Shown: piece by piece, positions 7,647-16,395 of the stretch | How the letters are laid out: the number at the start of each line of letters is the position of its first letter | Numbering within the stretch: position 1 is the stretch's first letter | Assembly: GCF_030248535.1 (NCBI RefSeq) | Contig: NZ_JAHGAJ010000039.1 | Location: forward strand, 1-35,612 | DNA length: 35,612 bases | Origin: Vibrio sp. D404a | Lineage (GTDB): Bacteria; Pseudomonadota; Gammaproteobacteria; Enterobacterales; Vibrionaceae | Direction: 5' to 3' | Made by a program: the position numbers and the translations under genes | Notes under the pieces: model-generated | The model's database searches: none | Told to the model about the DNA's origin: nothing | What the model saw: only the letters and a program-made list of their open reading frames with translations

Positions 7647-8690
7647 ATGCACGTATCTGACGAACCAGAAAACCAATCACACCTAGATTCCGTTGAGCAA
7701 CAAGTCGAGCGATATAAACAGGTGCTCGACGTAATGCCTGCGGGCGTTATCTTGTTAGATACTCACGGTGAAGTGAGAGAAGCCAACCCTGAGGCGCATC
7801 GTATTCTTGGCGTAGAGCTGGTGGGAGAGAAATGGTTCTCTGTGATCCAGAGTGCGTTTGATCCTAAAGATGACGATGGTCACGAGATCTCACTGAAAAA
7901 TGGTCGCAAGGTGCGTCTGGCGATCTCCGCATCCGCTACCGGTCAGCTGATCTTAATTACCGATCTGACAGAAACTCGACTGCTTCAAGCTCGTGTGAGT
8001 GATCTGCAACGTCTCTCGTCATTGGGTCGAATGGTCGCTTCTTTAGCACACCAAGTCAGAACGCCATTGTCTAGTGCTATGCTCTACGCTTCCAATTTAG
8101 CCGCGCCAAATTTGCCACCTGCCACAAAAACGCGCTTTCAAACTAAGCTTATGGATAGACTGCATGACTTAGAGAAGCAGGTTAATGATATGCTGTTGTT
8201 CGCCAAAGGTGGTGACAACAAGGTCGTAAAGCCATTTACCGTGTCAGAACTGATCGCGGAATATCAGCCCATGGTTGAGACGGCACTCAAGACCAACAGC
8301 ATAGATTACTGCCAAGAAGTCGAAGGCGAAGAGACCCAGATGTTTGGCAATGCCAATGCAATCGCCTCTGCTCTGAGTAATCTGGTGCTTAATGCCGTGC
8401 AGATTGCAGGTAAAGAGTCACAGATCGACGTATTTTTCCGACCTGTGAATGGTGAGCTCAAAATTTCGGTACAAGATAGCGGCCCGGGGGTCCCGAAAGA
8501 GCTGCAAGGAAAAATCATGGAACCGTTTTTCACTACTCGCTCACAAGGCACAGGTCTTGGCTTGGCGGTAGTACAGATGGTGTGCCGCGCTCATGAAGGG
8601 CGATTAGAATTAATATCAGAAGAGGGCGATGGCGCATGCTTTACGATGTGCTTACCACTAGAACGCGCCTCTGCTGCTGAAAGTATTTAA
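7647..8690 (+). CDS. flrB: FlrB, cytoplasmic histidine kinase
   Basis: FlrB phosphorylates FlrC and so drives the middle flagellar genes. I choose ATG 7647 (MHVSDEPENQSHL) because GAGG lies 12 bases upstream; an in-frame TTG at 7629 has no ribosome site. The 347-residue product has no membrane segment. It contains a PAS-like domain (about 20-115), a HisKA dimerisation helix with the phospho-acceptor H135 in LASLAHQVRTPLSS, and an HATPase domain with N-box (ALSNLVLNAVQIA), G1 (DSGPGVP) and G2 (GTGLGLAVV). flrC begins 30 bases after its stop. Also named FlaL. Confidence 0.95.
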   Translation: MHVSDEPENQSHLDSVEQQVERYKQVLDVMPAGVILLDTHGEVREANPEAHRILGVELVGEKWFSVIQSAFDPKDDDGHEISLKNGRKVRLAISASATGQLILITDLTETRLLQARVSDLQRLSSLGRMVASLAHQVRTPLSSAMLYASNLAAPNLPPATKTRFQTKLMDRLHDLEKQVNDMLLFAKGGDNKVVKPFTVSELIAEYQPMVETALKTNSIDYCQEVEGEETQMFGNANAIASALSNLVLNAVQIAGKESQIDVFFRPVNGELKISVQDSGPGVPKELQGKIMEPFFTTRSQGTGLGLAVVQMVCRAHEGRLELISEEGDGACFTMCLPLERASAAESI

Positions 8691-8720
8691 GTATTAACGG
8701 AATTTACACTGGAGAATCAC

Positions 8721-10130
8721 ATGGCTCAAAGCAAAGTGTTAATCGTAGAAGACGATGAAGGTCTACGTGAAGCCTTGGTCGATACACTCGCACTCGCTGG
8801 CTACGAATGGTTAGAAGCGGACTGCGCGGAAGATGCTCTGGTCAAGTTGAAGTCTAACTCGGTTGATATCGTGGTGTCTGATGTTCAGATGGCAGGTATG
8901 GGCGGCTTAGCGTTGCTGAGAAACATCAAACAAAACTGGCCAAATCTGCCCGTTCTCTTGATGACAGCTTACGCTAATATCGAAGATGCGGTTGCGGCAA
9001 TGAAAGAGGGCGCGATTGATTACATGGCAAAGCCATTTGCGCCTGAAGTTCTCCTGAATATGGTCAGTCGTTATGCTCCGGTGAAATCGGATGACAATGG
9101 CGATGCTGTCGTCGCCGATGAAAAAAGCCTTAAGCTGTTAATGCTGGCTGATAAGGTCGCCAAAACGGACGCAAACGTGATGGTACTTGGGCCAAGTGGC
9201 TCGGGTAAAGAGGTGATGTCACGCTATATCCATAACGCGTCAAATCGTAAAGATGGACCGTTCGTTGCGATTAACTGTGCTGCGATTCCAGACAACATGC
9301 TCGAAGCCACCCTATTTGGTTACGAAAAGGGCGCATTTACCGGTGCAATCCAAGCGTGTCCAGGTAAATTTGAACAAGCTCAAGGCGGTACTATCTTGCT
9401 GGATGAGATCAGTGAAATGGATCTTAACCTTCAAGCCAAGCTATTGCGTGTTCTGCAAGAGCGAGAGGTAGAGCGTTTAGGTAGCCGTAAGAGCATCAAA
9501 CTCGATGTACGTGTGTTGGCAACCAGTAACCGTGACTTAAAACAGTATGTCTCGGAAGGTAATTTCCGTGAAGACTTGTATTACCGACTGAATGTATTCC
9601 CAATATCATGGCCTCCATTGTGTGAGCGTCAAGGAGATATCGAGCCATTAGCTAAGCACCTGATTGAGCGACACTGCACTAAGCTGGGCATGCCTGTGCC
9701 AACGATTTCTGCTGAAGCTATCGGTAAGTTGATCAGCTACCCTTGGCCAGGAAATGTACGAGAATTAGACAATGTGGTACAGCGTGCGCTAATATTGAGT
9801 GAACAATCTAACATCTCTGGCGAACATATTTTGCTAGAAGGGGTGGATTGGCAAGACGCCAGCGGCCTGCAACAGATCGTTGAAGGCAATGATGTGGCGA
9901 CGCCTGAGGTTAAGCCTATCGCAGAAGTTAACCCAGCGACTAAGGTATCTTTAGCCGGTGAAGGCCTAGGTAATGAGCTACGTGATCAAGAGTATGCGAT
10001 TATCTTAGAGACACTGATTGCCTGTAATGGCCGTCGTAAAGACATGGCTGAAAAATTGGGCATCAGCCCTCGTACCCTGCGCTATAAACTGGCGAAAATG
10101 CGTGATGCTGGGATAGATATCCCAAACTAA
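8721..10130 (+). CDS. flrC: FlrC, sigma-54-dependent response regulator
   Basis: A 469-residue NtrC-family regulator of class III flagellar promoters (FlaM in V. parahaemolyticus). The receiver domain (1-120) has the acidic pocket E10-D11-D12 and the phospho-acceptor D54 in VVSDVQM. The AAA+ domain has Walker A GPSGSGKE (157-164), GAFTGA (204-209) and the Walker B strand ILLDEIS. The C-terminal Fis-type helix-turn-helix reads MAEKLGISPRTLRYKLAKM. The ATG at 8721 follows TGGAGAATC. Three sigma-54 promoters in the window (before fliE, fliK and flhA) are its expected targets. Confidence 0.96.
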   Translation: MAQSKVLIVEDDEGLREALVDTLALAGYEWLEADCAEDALVKLKSNSVDIVVSDVQMAGMGGLALLRNIKQNWPNLPVLLMTAYANIEDAVAAMKEGAIDYMAKPFAPEVLLNMVSRYAPVKSDDNGDAVVADEKSLKLLMLADKVAKTDANVMVLGPSGSGKEVMSRYIHNASNRKDGPFVAINCAAIPDNMLEATLFGYEKGAFTGAIQACPGKFEQAQGGTILLDEISEMDLNLQAKLLRVLQEREVERLGSRKSIKLDVRVLATSNRDLKQYVSEGNFREDLYYRLNVFPISWPPLCERQGDIEPLAKHLIERHCTKLGMPVPTISAEAIGKLISYPWPGNVRELDNVVQRALILSEQSNISGEHILLEGVDWQDASGLQQIVEGNDVATPEVKPIAEVNPATKVSLAGEGLGNELRDQEYAIILETLIACNGRRKDMAEKLGISPRTLRYKLAKMRDAGIDIPN

Positions 10131-10188
10131 GATGCGATTAATCCTGAATTGAGTGTGGACATAGAGTACGATATTTAATCACTCTAAA

Positions 10189-10213
10189 GTGCCGCACATA
10201 TCGACAGTGGCAC
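10189..10213. promoter_or_regulatory. Inverted repeat at the fliE promoter (possible activator site)
   Basis: GTGCC (10189-10193) and GGCAC (10209-10213) are inverted, with the right arm inside the -24 box of the fliE promoter. It could be an FlrC contact site, since FlrC is known to bind near or even downstream of such promoters. The arms are short and chance is possible. Confidence 0.3.
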
Positions 10214-10223
10214 ATTAATTGCT
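10208..10223 (+). promoter_or_regulatory. Sigma-54 promoter of the fliE operon
   Basis: TGGCACATTAATTGCT is a near-perfect match to TGGCAC-N5-TTGCW, with GG and GC separated by exactly 10 bases. Transcription should start about 12 bases beyond the GC, leaving a leader of roughly 40 bases before fliE. Confidence 0.93.
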
Positions 10224-10276
10224 CTATCAATAGTACAGCAACAAATTAAGTCATAAATTTGACTCTGAGGTAGTAA

Positions 10277-10588
10277 ATGAGAATAGATGGTTTACAAGGC
10301 GAAATGCGGGCAATGATGGTCGAGGCTGCCAATACGCGTCCGGCTGCTACTGGGCAGACGGTCGGTGCAGATTTCGGCAATATGTTGACGCAAGCCATCA
10401 ATAATGTGAACTCATTACAGAAAACCTCAGGGGAACTCCAAACCCGTTTTGATAGCGGTGATGAGAGTGTTTCTCTCTCCGATGTAATGATTGCTCGAAA
10501 TAAATCTAGTGTGGCTTTTGAGGCGACGATTCAGATCAGAAACAAGCTGGTTGAGTCGTACAAAGAGCTGATGAACATGCCGGTATAG
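10277..10588 (+). CDS. fliE: FliE, MS ring-rod junction protein
   Basis: FliE joins the MS ring to the proximal rod and is among the first proteins exported. The 103-residue product is of normal size and keeps the family C-terminal block: LSDVMIARNKSSVAFEATIQ and IRNKLVESYKELMNMPV. The ATG at 10277 follows CTGAGGTAG. It is the first gene of a unit driven by the sigma-54 promoter at 10208; fliF starts 16 bases after its stop. Confidence 0.97.
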   Translation: MRIDGLQGEMRAMMVEAANTRPAATGQTVGADFGNMLTQAINNVNSLQKTSGELQTRFDSGDESVSLSDVMIARNKSSVAFEATIQIRNKLVESYKELMNMPV

Positions 10589-10604
10589 TGTTAGGTAGTA
10601 GATA

Positions 10605-12347
10605 GTGGCAGAAAATAGTCAAACAACAGATTTAGCCGTTAGTGATGCGAATGACCATGCACTTGTTGCAGGGGCAGACGTCGATAACGAAGGGCAAAAT
10701 CCCGATCTAGGTGAGCGCAGTTCATCGAAGTTCGACATGGCAGTAGGTGATCTTGATCTCCTGCGTCAGGTTGTACTTGTTCTTTCGATCTCTATATGTG
10801 TCGCATTAATCGTGATGCTGTTTTTCTGGGTGAAAGAGCCAGAAATGCGTCCGCTAGGCGCGTATGAGACTGAAGAATTGATCCCAGTGCTTGATTACCT
10901 TGATCAGCAAAAAATCGAATACTCATTAGAAGGCAATACCATCTCGGTTCCAGCCAGTGAATACAACTCGCTGAAGCTGGATATGGTGCGTGCCGGTCTG
11001 AATCAAGAGAAAAACGCAGGTGACGATATCCTAATGCAGGATATGGGCTTTGGTGTATCTCAACGTCTTGAACAAGAGCGTTTAAAGTTAAGCCGTGAGC
11101 GTCAGCTAGCGAAAGCGATCGAACAGATGAAACAGGTGCGTAAGGCACAAGTTTTGTTGGCGTTGCCAAAACAGAGTGTGTTTGTTCGTCACAATCAAGA
11201 AGCATCAGCTTCCGTATTTTTGACGCTTAAAACGGGGACTAATCTCAAGCAACAAGAAGTAGATTCTGTTGTGGACATGGTCGCGAGCGCCGTGCCTGGG
11301 ATGAAGACGTCGCGCATTACTGTAACAGACCAGCATGGCCGCTTGTTGAGCTCGGGTTCTCAAGACCCTGCGTCAGCGGCTCGTCGTAAAGAGCATGAAT
11401 TAGAGCGAAATCAAGAGCAGGCTCTACGTGAGAAGATTGATTCGGTGTTGATTCCGATCCTTGGTTTCGGCAACTACACGGCACAAGTGGATATCCAACT
11501 TGATTTCAGTGCAGTAGAGCAGACCAGAAAGCGTTTTGATCCGAATACACCAGCGACTCGCAGTGAGTACACACTGGAAGATTACAATAACGGCAGCACT
11601 GTAGCAGGCGTTCCGGGTGCTTTAAGCAACCAACCGCCAGCAGATGCGTCAATTCCACAAGATGTGGCGCAAATGAAAGATGGCTCTCTAATGGGGCAAG
11701 GTTCAGTTCATAAAGAGGCTACACGTAACTTTGAGCTTGATACTACTATCAGCCATGAGCGCAAACAGAGTGGCACAGTGAACCGTCAAACGGTTTCAGT
11801 CGCGATTAAAAACCGTCAGTCTGTGAATCCAGATACTGGCGAAGTGGTTCATACACCACTGAGCGAATCAGAAATTAACGCCATCAGACAGGTTCTGATT
11901 GGTACTGTTGGTTTTGATGAAGGCCGTGGTGACCTACTGAATGTATTGAGTGTTCAGTTTGCACCGCAAGTTACTGATGTTATGCCAGATGTTCCAATCT
12001 GGGAGCATCCGAACTTTAACGACTGGGTTCGTTGGTTTGCAAGTGCGCTGGTTATCATCGTTGTGGTTCTTGTTCTGGTTCGCCCAGCCATGAAGAAACT
12101 GCTTAACCCAGCAGATGATACCGATGAACAAGCATACGGCCCTGATGGATTACCAATTGGCGCCGATGGCGAGACCAGCCTGATTGGCAGCGATATTGAA
12201 GGTGGCGAATTGTTTGAGTTTGGCTCGAGCATTGACTTACCAAACCTTCATAAAGATGAAGATGTGTTGAAAGCAGTACGTGCTCTGGTAGCAAATGAAC
12301 CAGAGCTAGCGGCTCAAGTAGTTAAGAATTGGATGGCAGATGGCTAA
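10605..12347 (+). CDS. fliF: FliF, MS-ring protein
   Basis: FliF forms the MS ring in the inner membrane, the platform for the rotor and export gate. The 580-residue product has a cytoplasmic N tail, a first membrane segment (about 56-76, VVLVLSISICVALIVMLFF), a large periplasmic region with ring-building motifs (including VRKAQVLLALPKQSVFVR), a second membrane segment (about 477-495, ASALVIIVVVLVLV) and a cytoplasmic tail that holds FliG. The start is GTG 10605, with GGTAG upstream. The last 8 bases overlap fliG, consistent with equimolar production of two proteins that form a complex. Confidence 0.97.
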   Translation: MAENSQTTDLAVSDANDHALVAGADVDNEGQNPDLGERSSSKFDMAVGDLDLLRQVVLVLSISICVALIVMLFFWVKEPEMRPLGAYETEELIPVLDYLDQQKIEYSLEGNTISVPASEYNSLKLDMVRAGLNQEKNAGDDILMQDMGFGVSQRLEQERLKLSRERQLAKAIEQMKQVRKAQVLLALPKQSVFVRHNQEASASVFLTLKTGTNLKQQEVDSVVDMVASAVPGMKTSRITVTDQHGRLLSSGSQDPASAARRKEHELERNQEQALREKIDSVLIPILGFGNYTAQVDIQLDFSAVEQTRKRFDPNTPATRSEYTLEDYNNGSTVAGVPGALSNQPPADASIPQDVAQMKDGSLMGQGSVHKEATRNFELDTTISHERKQSGTVNRQTVSVAIKNRQSVNPDTGEVVHTPLSESEINAIRQVLIGTVGFDEGRGDLLNVLSVQFAPQVTDVMPDVPIWEHPNFNDWVRWFASALVIIVVVLVLVRPAMKKLLNPADDTDEQAYGPDGLPIGADGETSLIGSDIEGGELFEFGSSIDLPNLHKDEDVLKAVRALVANEPELAAQVVKNWMADG

Positions 12348-13398
12348 CGAAATTGTTCCACAAGGTGAAGGTGGAGAAGTAGCAGAAGTTGCGAATGTCG
12401 ACATTGCAACGATTTCTGGTGACGAGCGCGCAGCGATCTTGTTGTTAAGTCTTAACGAAGAAGATGCCGCAGGTATTATTCGTCATTTAGAGCCGAAGCA
12501 AGTTCAACGTGTAGGTAGTGCAATGGCACGTGCCGCCGATCTCTCCCAAGAGAAGGTAGGCGCAGTGCACCGTGCATTCCTCGATGATATTCAGAAGTAC
12601 ACCAACATTGGTATGGGTAGCGAAGACTTTATGCGTAATGCGCTGGTGGCCGCTCTGGGTGAAGATAAGGCGAACAACCTTGTTGACCAAATCCTATTGG
12701 GTACAGGCTCGAAAGGTCTAGACTCATTGAAATGGATGGATCCGCGTCAGGTTGCTAGCATTATCATTAACGAGCACCCGCAGATCCAAACCATTGTACT
12801 GTCGTATTTAGAAGCGGATCAGTCGGCTGAAATCTTGTCGCAGTTCCCTGAGCGTGTACGTCTCGATCTGATGATGCGTATTGCTAATCTTGAAGAAGTT
12901 CAACCTTCAGCACTGGCTGAGCTGAACGAAATCATGGAGAAACAGTTCGCAGGTCAAGCGGGCGCACAAGCGGCCAAGATTGGCGGCCTGAAGGCAGCGG
13001 CAGAGATCATGAACTACATGGACAACAACGTCGAGGGCGTGCTGATGGATCAAATCCGCGACCAAGACGAAGACATGGCAACCCAGATTCAAGATCTTAT
13101 GTTCGTATTCGAGAACCTTATCGAAGTCGACGACCAAGGTGTACAGAAGCTGCTGCGTGATGTACCACAAGACGTTCTACAGAAAGCCCTTAAAGGTGCT
13201 GATGAAGGTCTGCGTGAGAAGATCTTTAAGAACATGTCTAAACGTGCTGCCGATATGATGCGTGATGACATAGAGGCAATGCCACCTGTTAAAGTCTCTG
13301 ATGTAGAAGCGGCTCAGAAAGAGATCTTGGGCATTGCGAGGAAAATGGCCGACAGCGGTGAGATTATGCTGTCTGGTGGTGCCGACGAGTTCCTATAA
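12340..13398 (+). CDS. fliG: FliG, flagellar motor switch protein
   Basis: FliG is the rotor protein that touches the stator and generates torque. The 352-residue product has a 20-residue N-terminal extension compared with enteric FliG, then the FliF-binding N domain (GDERAAILLLSLNEEDAAGI), the middle domain with the EHPQ motif (INEHPQIQTIVLSYL) and the C-terminal torque domain with the charged helix (VQKLLRDVPQDVLQKAL; IFKNMSKRAADMMRDDIEAM). The ATG at 12340 lies inside the end of fliF. A strong hairpin with T-rich tail follows 12 bases after the stop. Confidence 0.97.
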   Translation: MANEIVPQGEGGEVAEVANVDIATISGDERAAILLLSLNEEDAAGIIRHLEPKQVQRVGSAMARAADLSQEKVGAVHRAFLDDIQKYTNIGMGSEDFMRNALVAALGEDKANNLVDQILLGTGSKGLDSLKWMDPRQVASIIINEHPQIQTIVLSYLEADQSAEILSQFPERVRLDLMMRIANLEEVQPSALAELNEIMEKQFAGQAGAQAAKIGGLKAAAEIMNYMDNNVEGVLMDQIRDQDEDMATQIQDLMFVFENLIEVDDQGVQKLLRDVPQDVLQKALKGADEGLREKIFKNMSKRAADMMRDDIEAMPPVKVSDVEAAQKEILGIARKMADSGEIMLSGGADEFL

Positions 13399-13410
13399 TA
13401 TAGAAACGAT

Positions 13411-13435
13411 AAAGCCCCACGCTGATGGGGCTTTT
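13411..13435 (+). terminator. Intrinsic terminator-like hairpin between fliG and fliH
   Basis: AAAGCCCCA (13411-13419), a 6-base loop CGCTGA and TGGGGCTTT (13426-13434) make a perfect 9-bp stem with a GC-rich core, followed by TTTTCTTT. It has all features of a Rho-independent terminator, yet sits inside what is normally one fliEFGHIJ operon. Confidence 0.88.
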
Positions 13436-13561
13436 CTTTATCAATCTCACAGTAATTTTTCGTTGTGCCTATACAGGTTGAGCTGTTTACTGCTCCCTAA
13501 GCCATACTGGAACTGGATGGTGTGTACGCAGAACATGAGTGTATTTAGATAGGTATTTAAT

Positions 13562-14362
13562 ATGTCAGGTGATAGAAAACGCGGCTTTTTTCGTCCCGAT
13601 GAAGACAACACGGTAGCTCAACCTCAGAAGTGGGGGTTGCCAGATTACACATCTGAAACCAACCAACAAGCGAAAGAAACCGCCTTCAATTACGACCCTA
13701 GTTGGATGCCAACGGTCGAAGAAGCGATTGAAGACGAAGAGCTGGTATTAACCGAAGAGCAGATTGAGTTAATCAAGCAGGGCGCGTATCAAGAAGGCTT
13801 GCACCAAGGCCAAGAGGCGGGCTTTAAACAAGGTTACGAGAAAGGCAAAGAAGAAGGTTTTGCCGCGGGGCATGCTGAAGGCACAGAAGCAGGCAAGCTA
13901 GAAGGCGTGACCGCTGGACAAGAATATATCCAACAACAAGTTGCCATTTTTATGGGGTTGGCGAATCAGTTTGCCCAACCTTTAGAGCTCATGAACGCTC
14001 AGGTGGAAAAACAGCTGGTGGATATGGTGCTGACCATGGTGAAAGAGGTCGTGCATGTTGAAGTGCAGACCAATCCACAGATCATTCTTGATACGGTGAA
14101 AGAATCCGTCGAATCTCTGCCGATTTCTGGCCACGCAATCACACTTAAACTTCACCCTGAAGATGTGACCATCATTCGTTCAGCCTACGGTGAAACGGAA
14201 CTGGATTGTCGCAACTGGACGCTTGTCGCTGAGCCTGCATTGAATCGCGGTGATGTGCAGATTGAAGCGGGCGAATCAAGCGTAAACTACCGTATGGAAG
14301 ATCGCGTTCGTCAGGTGATCCAGAATTTCTGCGGTGCTAATCGTCACCAAGGTAACGAATAA
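13562..14362 (+). CDS. fliH: FliH, regulator of the export ATPase
   Basis: FliH dimers bind FliI and the C ring, anchoring and restraining the ATPase. The 266-residue product shows FliH traits: a polar N tail, a Gly-rich helical repeat (about 80-120; GLHQGQEAGFKQGYEKG, EEGFAAGHAEGTEAGK) with the A/GxxxG-type spacing, and a C-terminal domain (LVDMVLTMVKEVVHVEVQTN; LHPEDVTIIR). The ATG at 13562 has a weak AGGT site. The gene lies 163 bases beyond fliG, with a terminator-like hairpin between. Its stop overlaps the fliI start by one base (TAATG). Confidence 0.95.
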   Translation: MSGDRKRGFFRPDEDNTVAQPQKWGLPDYTSETNQQAKETAFNYDPSWMPTVEEAIEDEELVLTEEQIELIKQGAYQEGLHQGQEAGFKQGYEKGKEEGFAAGHAEGTEAGKLEGVTAGQEYIQQQVAIFMGLANQFAQPLELMNAQVEKQLVDMVLTMVKEVVHVEVQTNPQIILDTVKESVESLPISGHAITLKLHPEDVTIIRSAYGETELDCRNWTLVAEPALNRGDVQIEAGESSVNYRMEDRVRQVIQNFCGANRHQGNE

Positions 14363-15681
14363 TGCTCGAGCTTGCAGAACGCCTTGGGCAGTACAAAGTT
14401 GATGGCCTCAAGTCTCGCCCAATTGCGTCAGGCAAACTGGTGCGAGTGGTCGGTTTGACGCTGGAAGCAACGGGATGTAAAGCGCCAATCGGCAGCCTGT
14501 GTTTGGTTGAAACCATGTCAGGGCAGATGGAAGCGGAAGTGGTCGGGTTCTCTGGCGACAATCTATTCCTAATGCCGAGTGAGCAGATCACTGGTATCTT
14601 ACCGGGCGCTCGCGTGACACCGATGACCAGTGAAAGTGGTATTCCTGTTGGCATGGAGCTACTCGGCCGAGTGATTGACGGCGTAGGTAATCCTCTAGAT
14701 GGTTTGGGTCCACTCTACACCGAGCATCGCGCCTCTTTTAATGCTGAACCCATTAACCCATTAGCACGTAAGCCGATTTCAGAACCCCTTGATGTGGGTC
14801 TAAAGGCGATCAATGGCCTTCTTACTGTCGGCAAAGGGCAGCGTATCGGTCTGTTTGCTGGTTCTGGTGTGGGTAAGTCGGTAACGCTCGGTATGATGAC
14901 TCGTGGTACAACCGCACAAGTGGTGGTCGTGGGTCTGATTGGTGAGCGTGGACGAGAAGTAAAAGAATTTATCGAAGAGATCCTCGGTGAAGACGGTCGT
15001 AAACGTTCTGTCGTTGTTGCCGCGCCTGCTGATGCCTCGCCTTTAATGCGATTGAAAGGCTGTCAGACGGCATTGACTGTTGCGGAATACTTCCGTGATC
15101 AGGGACTGGATGTATTGCTTCTGATGGATTCATTGACGCGTTTTGCTCAGGCGCAGCGTGAAATTGCACTTTCTGTAGGTGAGCCGCCAGCAACCAAGGG
15201 CTATCCACCTTCAGTATTTGCAAAGCTTCCTGCGCTGGTAGAACGTGCCGGTAATGGTAGCGATGAACAAGGTTCTATCACCGCGTTTTTCACCGTTCTT
15301 ACGGAAGGTGATGACCTGCAAGATCCAATCGCTGATGCGTCGCGTGCGATTCTAGATGGCCACGTTGTGTTGTCACGTGAAATGGCCGATGCAGGTCACT
15401 ACCCAGCGATCGACGTTGAGAAGTCGGTGAGTCGTGTAATGCCACAAATCACCTCTGAAGAGCACGTTCTAATGTCGAAGGCGGTACGACAAGTATTGTC
15501 GATTTGCCGTAAGAATCAGGATCTGGTGTCGATTGGTGCCTATAAACCGGGAACGGATCCGGCGATTGATAGCGCCTTTACGCTTAAACCTAGACTGGAC
15601 GAGTATCTACAGCAGAAAATGAAAGAGACCGTGCCTTATGACATGTGTGTCAACATGTTAAAACACGTGTTAGGAGGTTAA
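14362..15681 (+). CDS. fliI: FliI, flagellar export ATPase
   Basis: FliI is the F1-beta-like ATPase of the flagellar type III export apparatus, acting at the cytoplasmic face with FliH and FliJ. The 439-residue product has the N-terminal beta barrel, Walker A GSGVGKS (167-173), the GERGREVKEF segment, Walker B (VLLLMDSLTRFAQAQREI) and the C-terminal helical domain. The ATG at 14362 is coupled to the fliH stop. The length is normal (about 440-457). Confidence 0.97.
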   Translation: MLELAERLGQYKVDGLKSRPIASGKLVRVVGLTLEATGCKAPIGSLCLVETMSGQMEAEVVGFSGDNLFLMPSEQITGILPGARVTPMTSESGIPVGMELLGRVIDGVGNPLDGLGPLYTEHRASFNAEPINPLARKPISEPLDVGLKAINGLLTVGKGQRIGLFAGSGVGKSVTLGMMTRGTTAQVVVVGLIGERGREVKEFIEEILGEDGRKRSVVVAAPADASPLMRLKGCQTALTVAEYFRDQGLDVLLLMDSLTRFAQAQREIALSVGEPPATKGYPPSVFAKLPALVERAGNGSDEQGSITAFFTVLTEGDDLQDPIADASRAILDGHVVLSREMADAGHYPAIDVEKSVSRVMPQITSEEHVLMSKAVRQVLSICRKNQDLVSIGAYKPGTDPAIDSAFTLKPRLDEYLQQKMKETVPYDMCVNMLKHVLGG

Positions 15682-15734
15682 TCCCATGACAATACTGATT
15701 AACCAAGATGTCTGGCTCAATAAGGTGTTTGTTA

Positions 15735-16172
15735 ATGGATAACGCACTCGAGTTCTTGCTAGAACAAGCGAAAGAGAAAGAAAACCAAGCAGTGTTGGCC
15801 TTGAATAAGGCTAACGCTGAGCTGCAAGGTTATTACGAGCAAGTTGCTCAAATCGAAAAGTACCGACTTGATTATTGTCAGCAGTTAGTGGACCGAGGCA
15901 AAGCTGGGCTAACGGCCAGCCAATATGGCCACTTAAATCGATTTCTAACTCAGTTAGACGACACGCTATCTAAGCAAAAAGAGGCAGAAGGGCACTTTAA
16001 GAGCCAAGTCGATAACTGCCAAGAGTATTGGATGGAACTGCGCAAGCAGCGTAAGTCGTACGAATGGCTAATGGAAAAGAAGCAAAAAGAAAAAGCGAAA
16101 CTGCAAGACCAACGAGAGCAGAAGCAGATGGATGAATTTTCAACGTTACTCTACAGCCGTCAACGTCGATAG
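15735..16172 (+). CDS. fliJ: FliJ, export chaperone-escort / ATPase stalk
   Basis: FliJ is a coiled-coil protein like the F1 gamma subunit; it activates FliI and recycles chaperones. I choose ATG 15735 (MDNALEFLLEQAKEKENQAV, typical for FliJ), with TAAGGTG about 8 bases upstream, over the in-frame ATG at 15708 that lacks a ribosome site. The 145-residue product is almost wholly a charged antiparallel coiled coil. It closes the fliEFGHIJ block, and the next gene fliK has its own promoter. Confidence 0.93.
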   Translation: MDNALEFLLEQAKEKENQAVLALNKANAELQGYYEQVAQIEKYRLDYCQQLVDRGKAGLTASQYGHLNRFLTQLDDTLSKQKEAEGHFKSQVDNCQEYWMELRKQRKSYEWLMEKKQKEKAKLQDQREQKQMDEFSTLLYSRQRR

Positions 16173-16224
16173 TTTTTCCCTCAATATCACACTTTATTGA
16201 CCTTTCTCACATTATCTTCTTCTC

Positions 16225-16240
16225 AGGCATGTTTTTTGCT
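16225..16240 (+). promoter_or_regulatory. Sigma-54 promoter of the fliK operon
   Basis: AGGCATGTTTTTTGCT has GG (16226-16227), exactly 10 bases, then GC (16238-16239), with TTGCT at -12. It is a good match to TGGCAC-N5-TTGCW. The leader before fliK would be about 145 bases and would contain the 16-bp tandem repeat. Confidence 0.85.
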
Positions 16241-16290
16241 TTATTAGTTCTGTTATTACGCTCTTGAGTCTTTAGGACTCGGAGCTTCAC

Positions 16291-16370
16291 TTTCTTTTTG
16301 CCGCCCATTGCCTTTGCAGAGCATCGCTTTTGCCGATCATTGCTTTCTTCGGTAATTGCTTTTGGCGTCA
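16291..16370 (+). repeat. Five degenerate 16-bp tandem repeats in the fliK leader
   Basis: Units begin at 16291, 16307, 16323, 16339 and 16355, exactly 16 bases apart. The consensus is close to ATTGCTTTTGCCGNNN. The middle copies (ATTGCCTTTGCAGAGC, ATCGCTTTTGCCGATC) are the clearest and the first is the weakest. They lie between the sigma-54 promoter and the fliK start codon. Confidence 0.75.
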
Positions 16371-16395
16371 AAGCGAGTAGATAGAGCTTGTAAAT

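Noticed and set aside
13334..13552. 72-codon frame across the fliG end and the terminator
   Set aside because: It starts inside fliG in another frame, runs through the hairpin and has no ribosome site or family features.
16266..16280. GAGTC/GACTC hairpin after fliJ as a terminator
   Set aside because: A 5-bp stem without an adjacent T-run, downstream of the fliK promoter; no support as a terminator.
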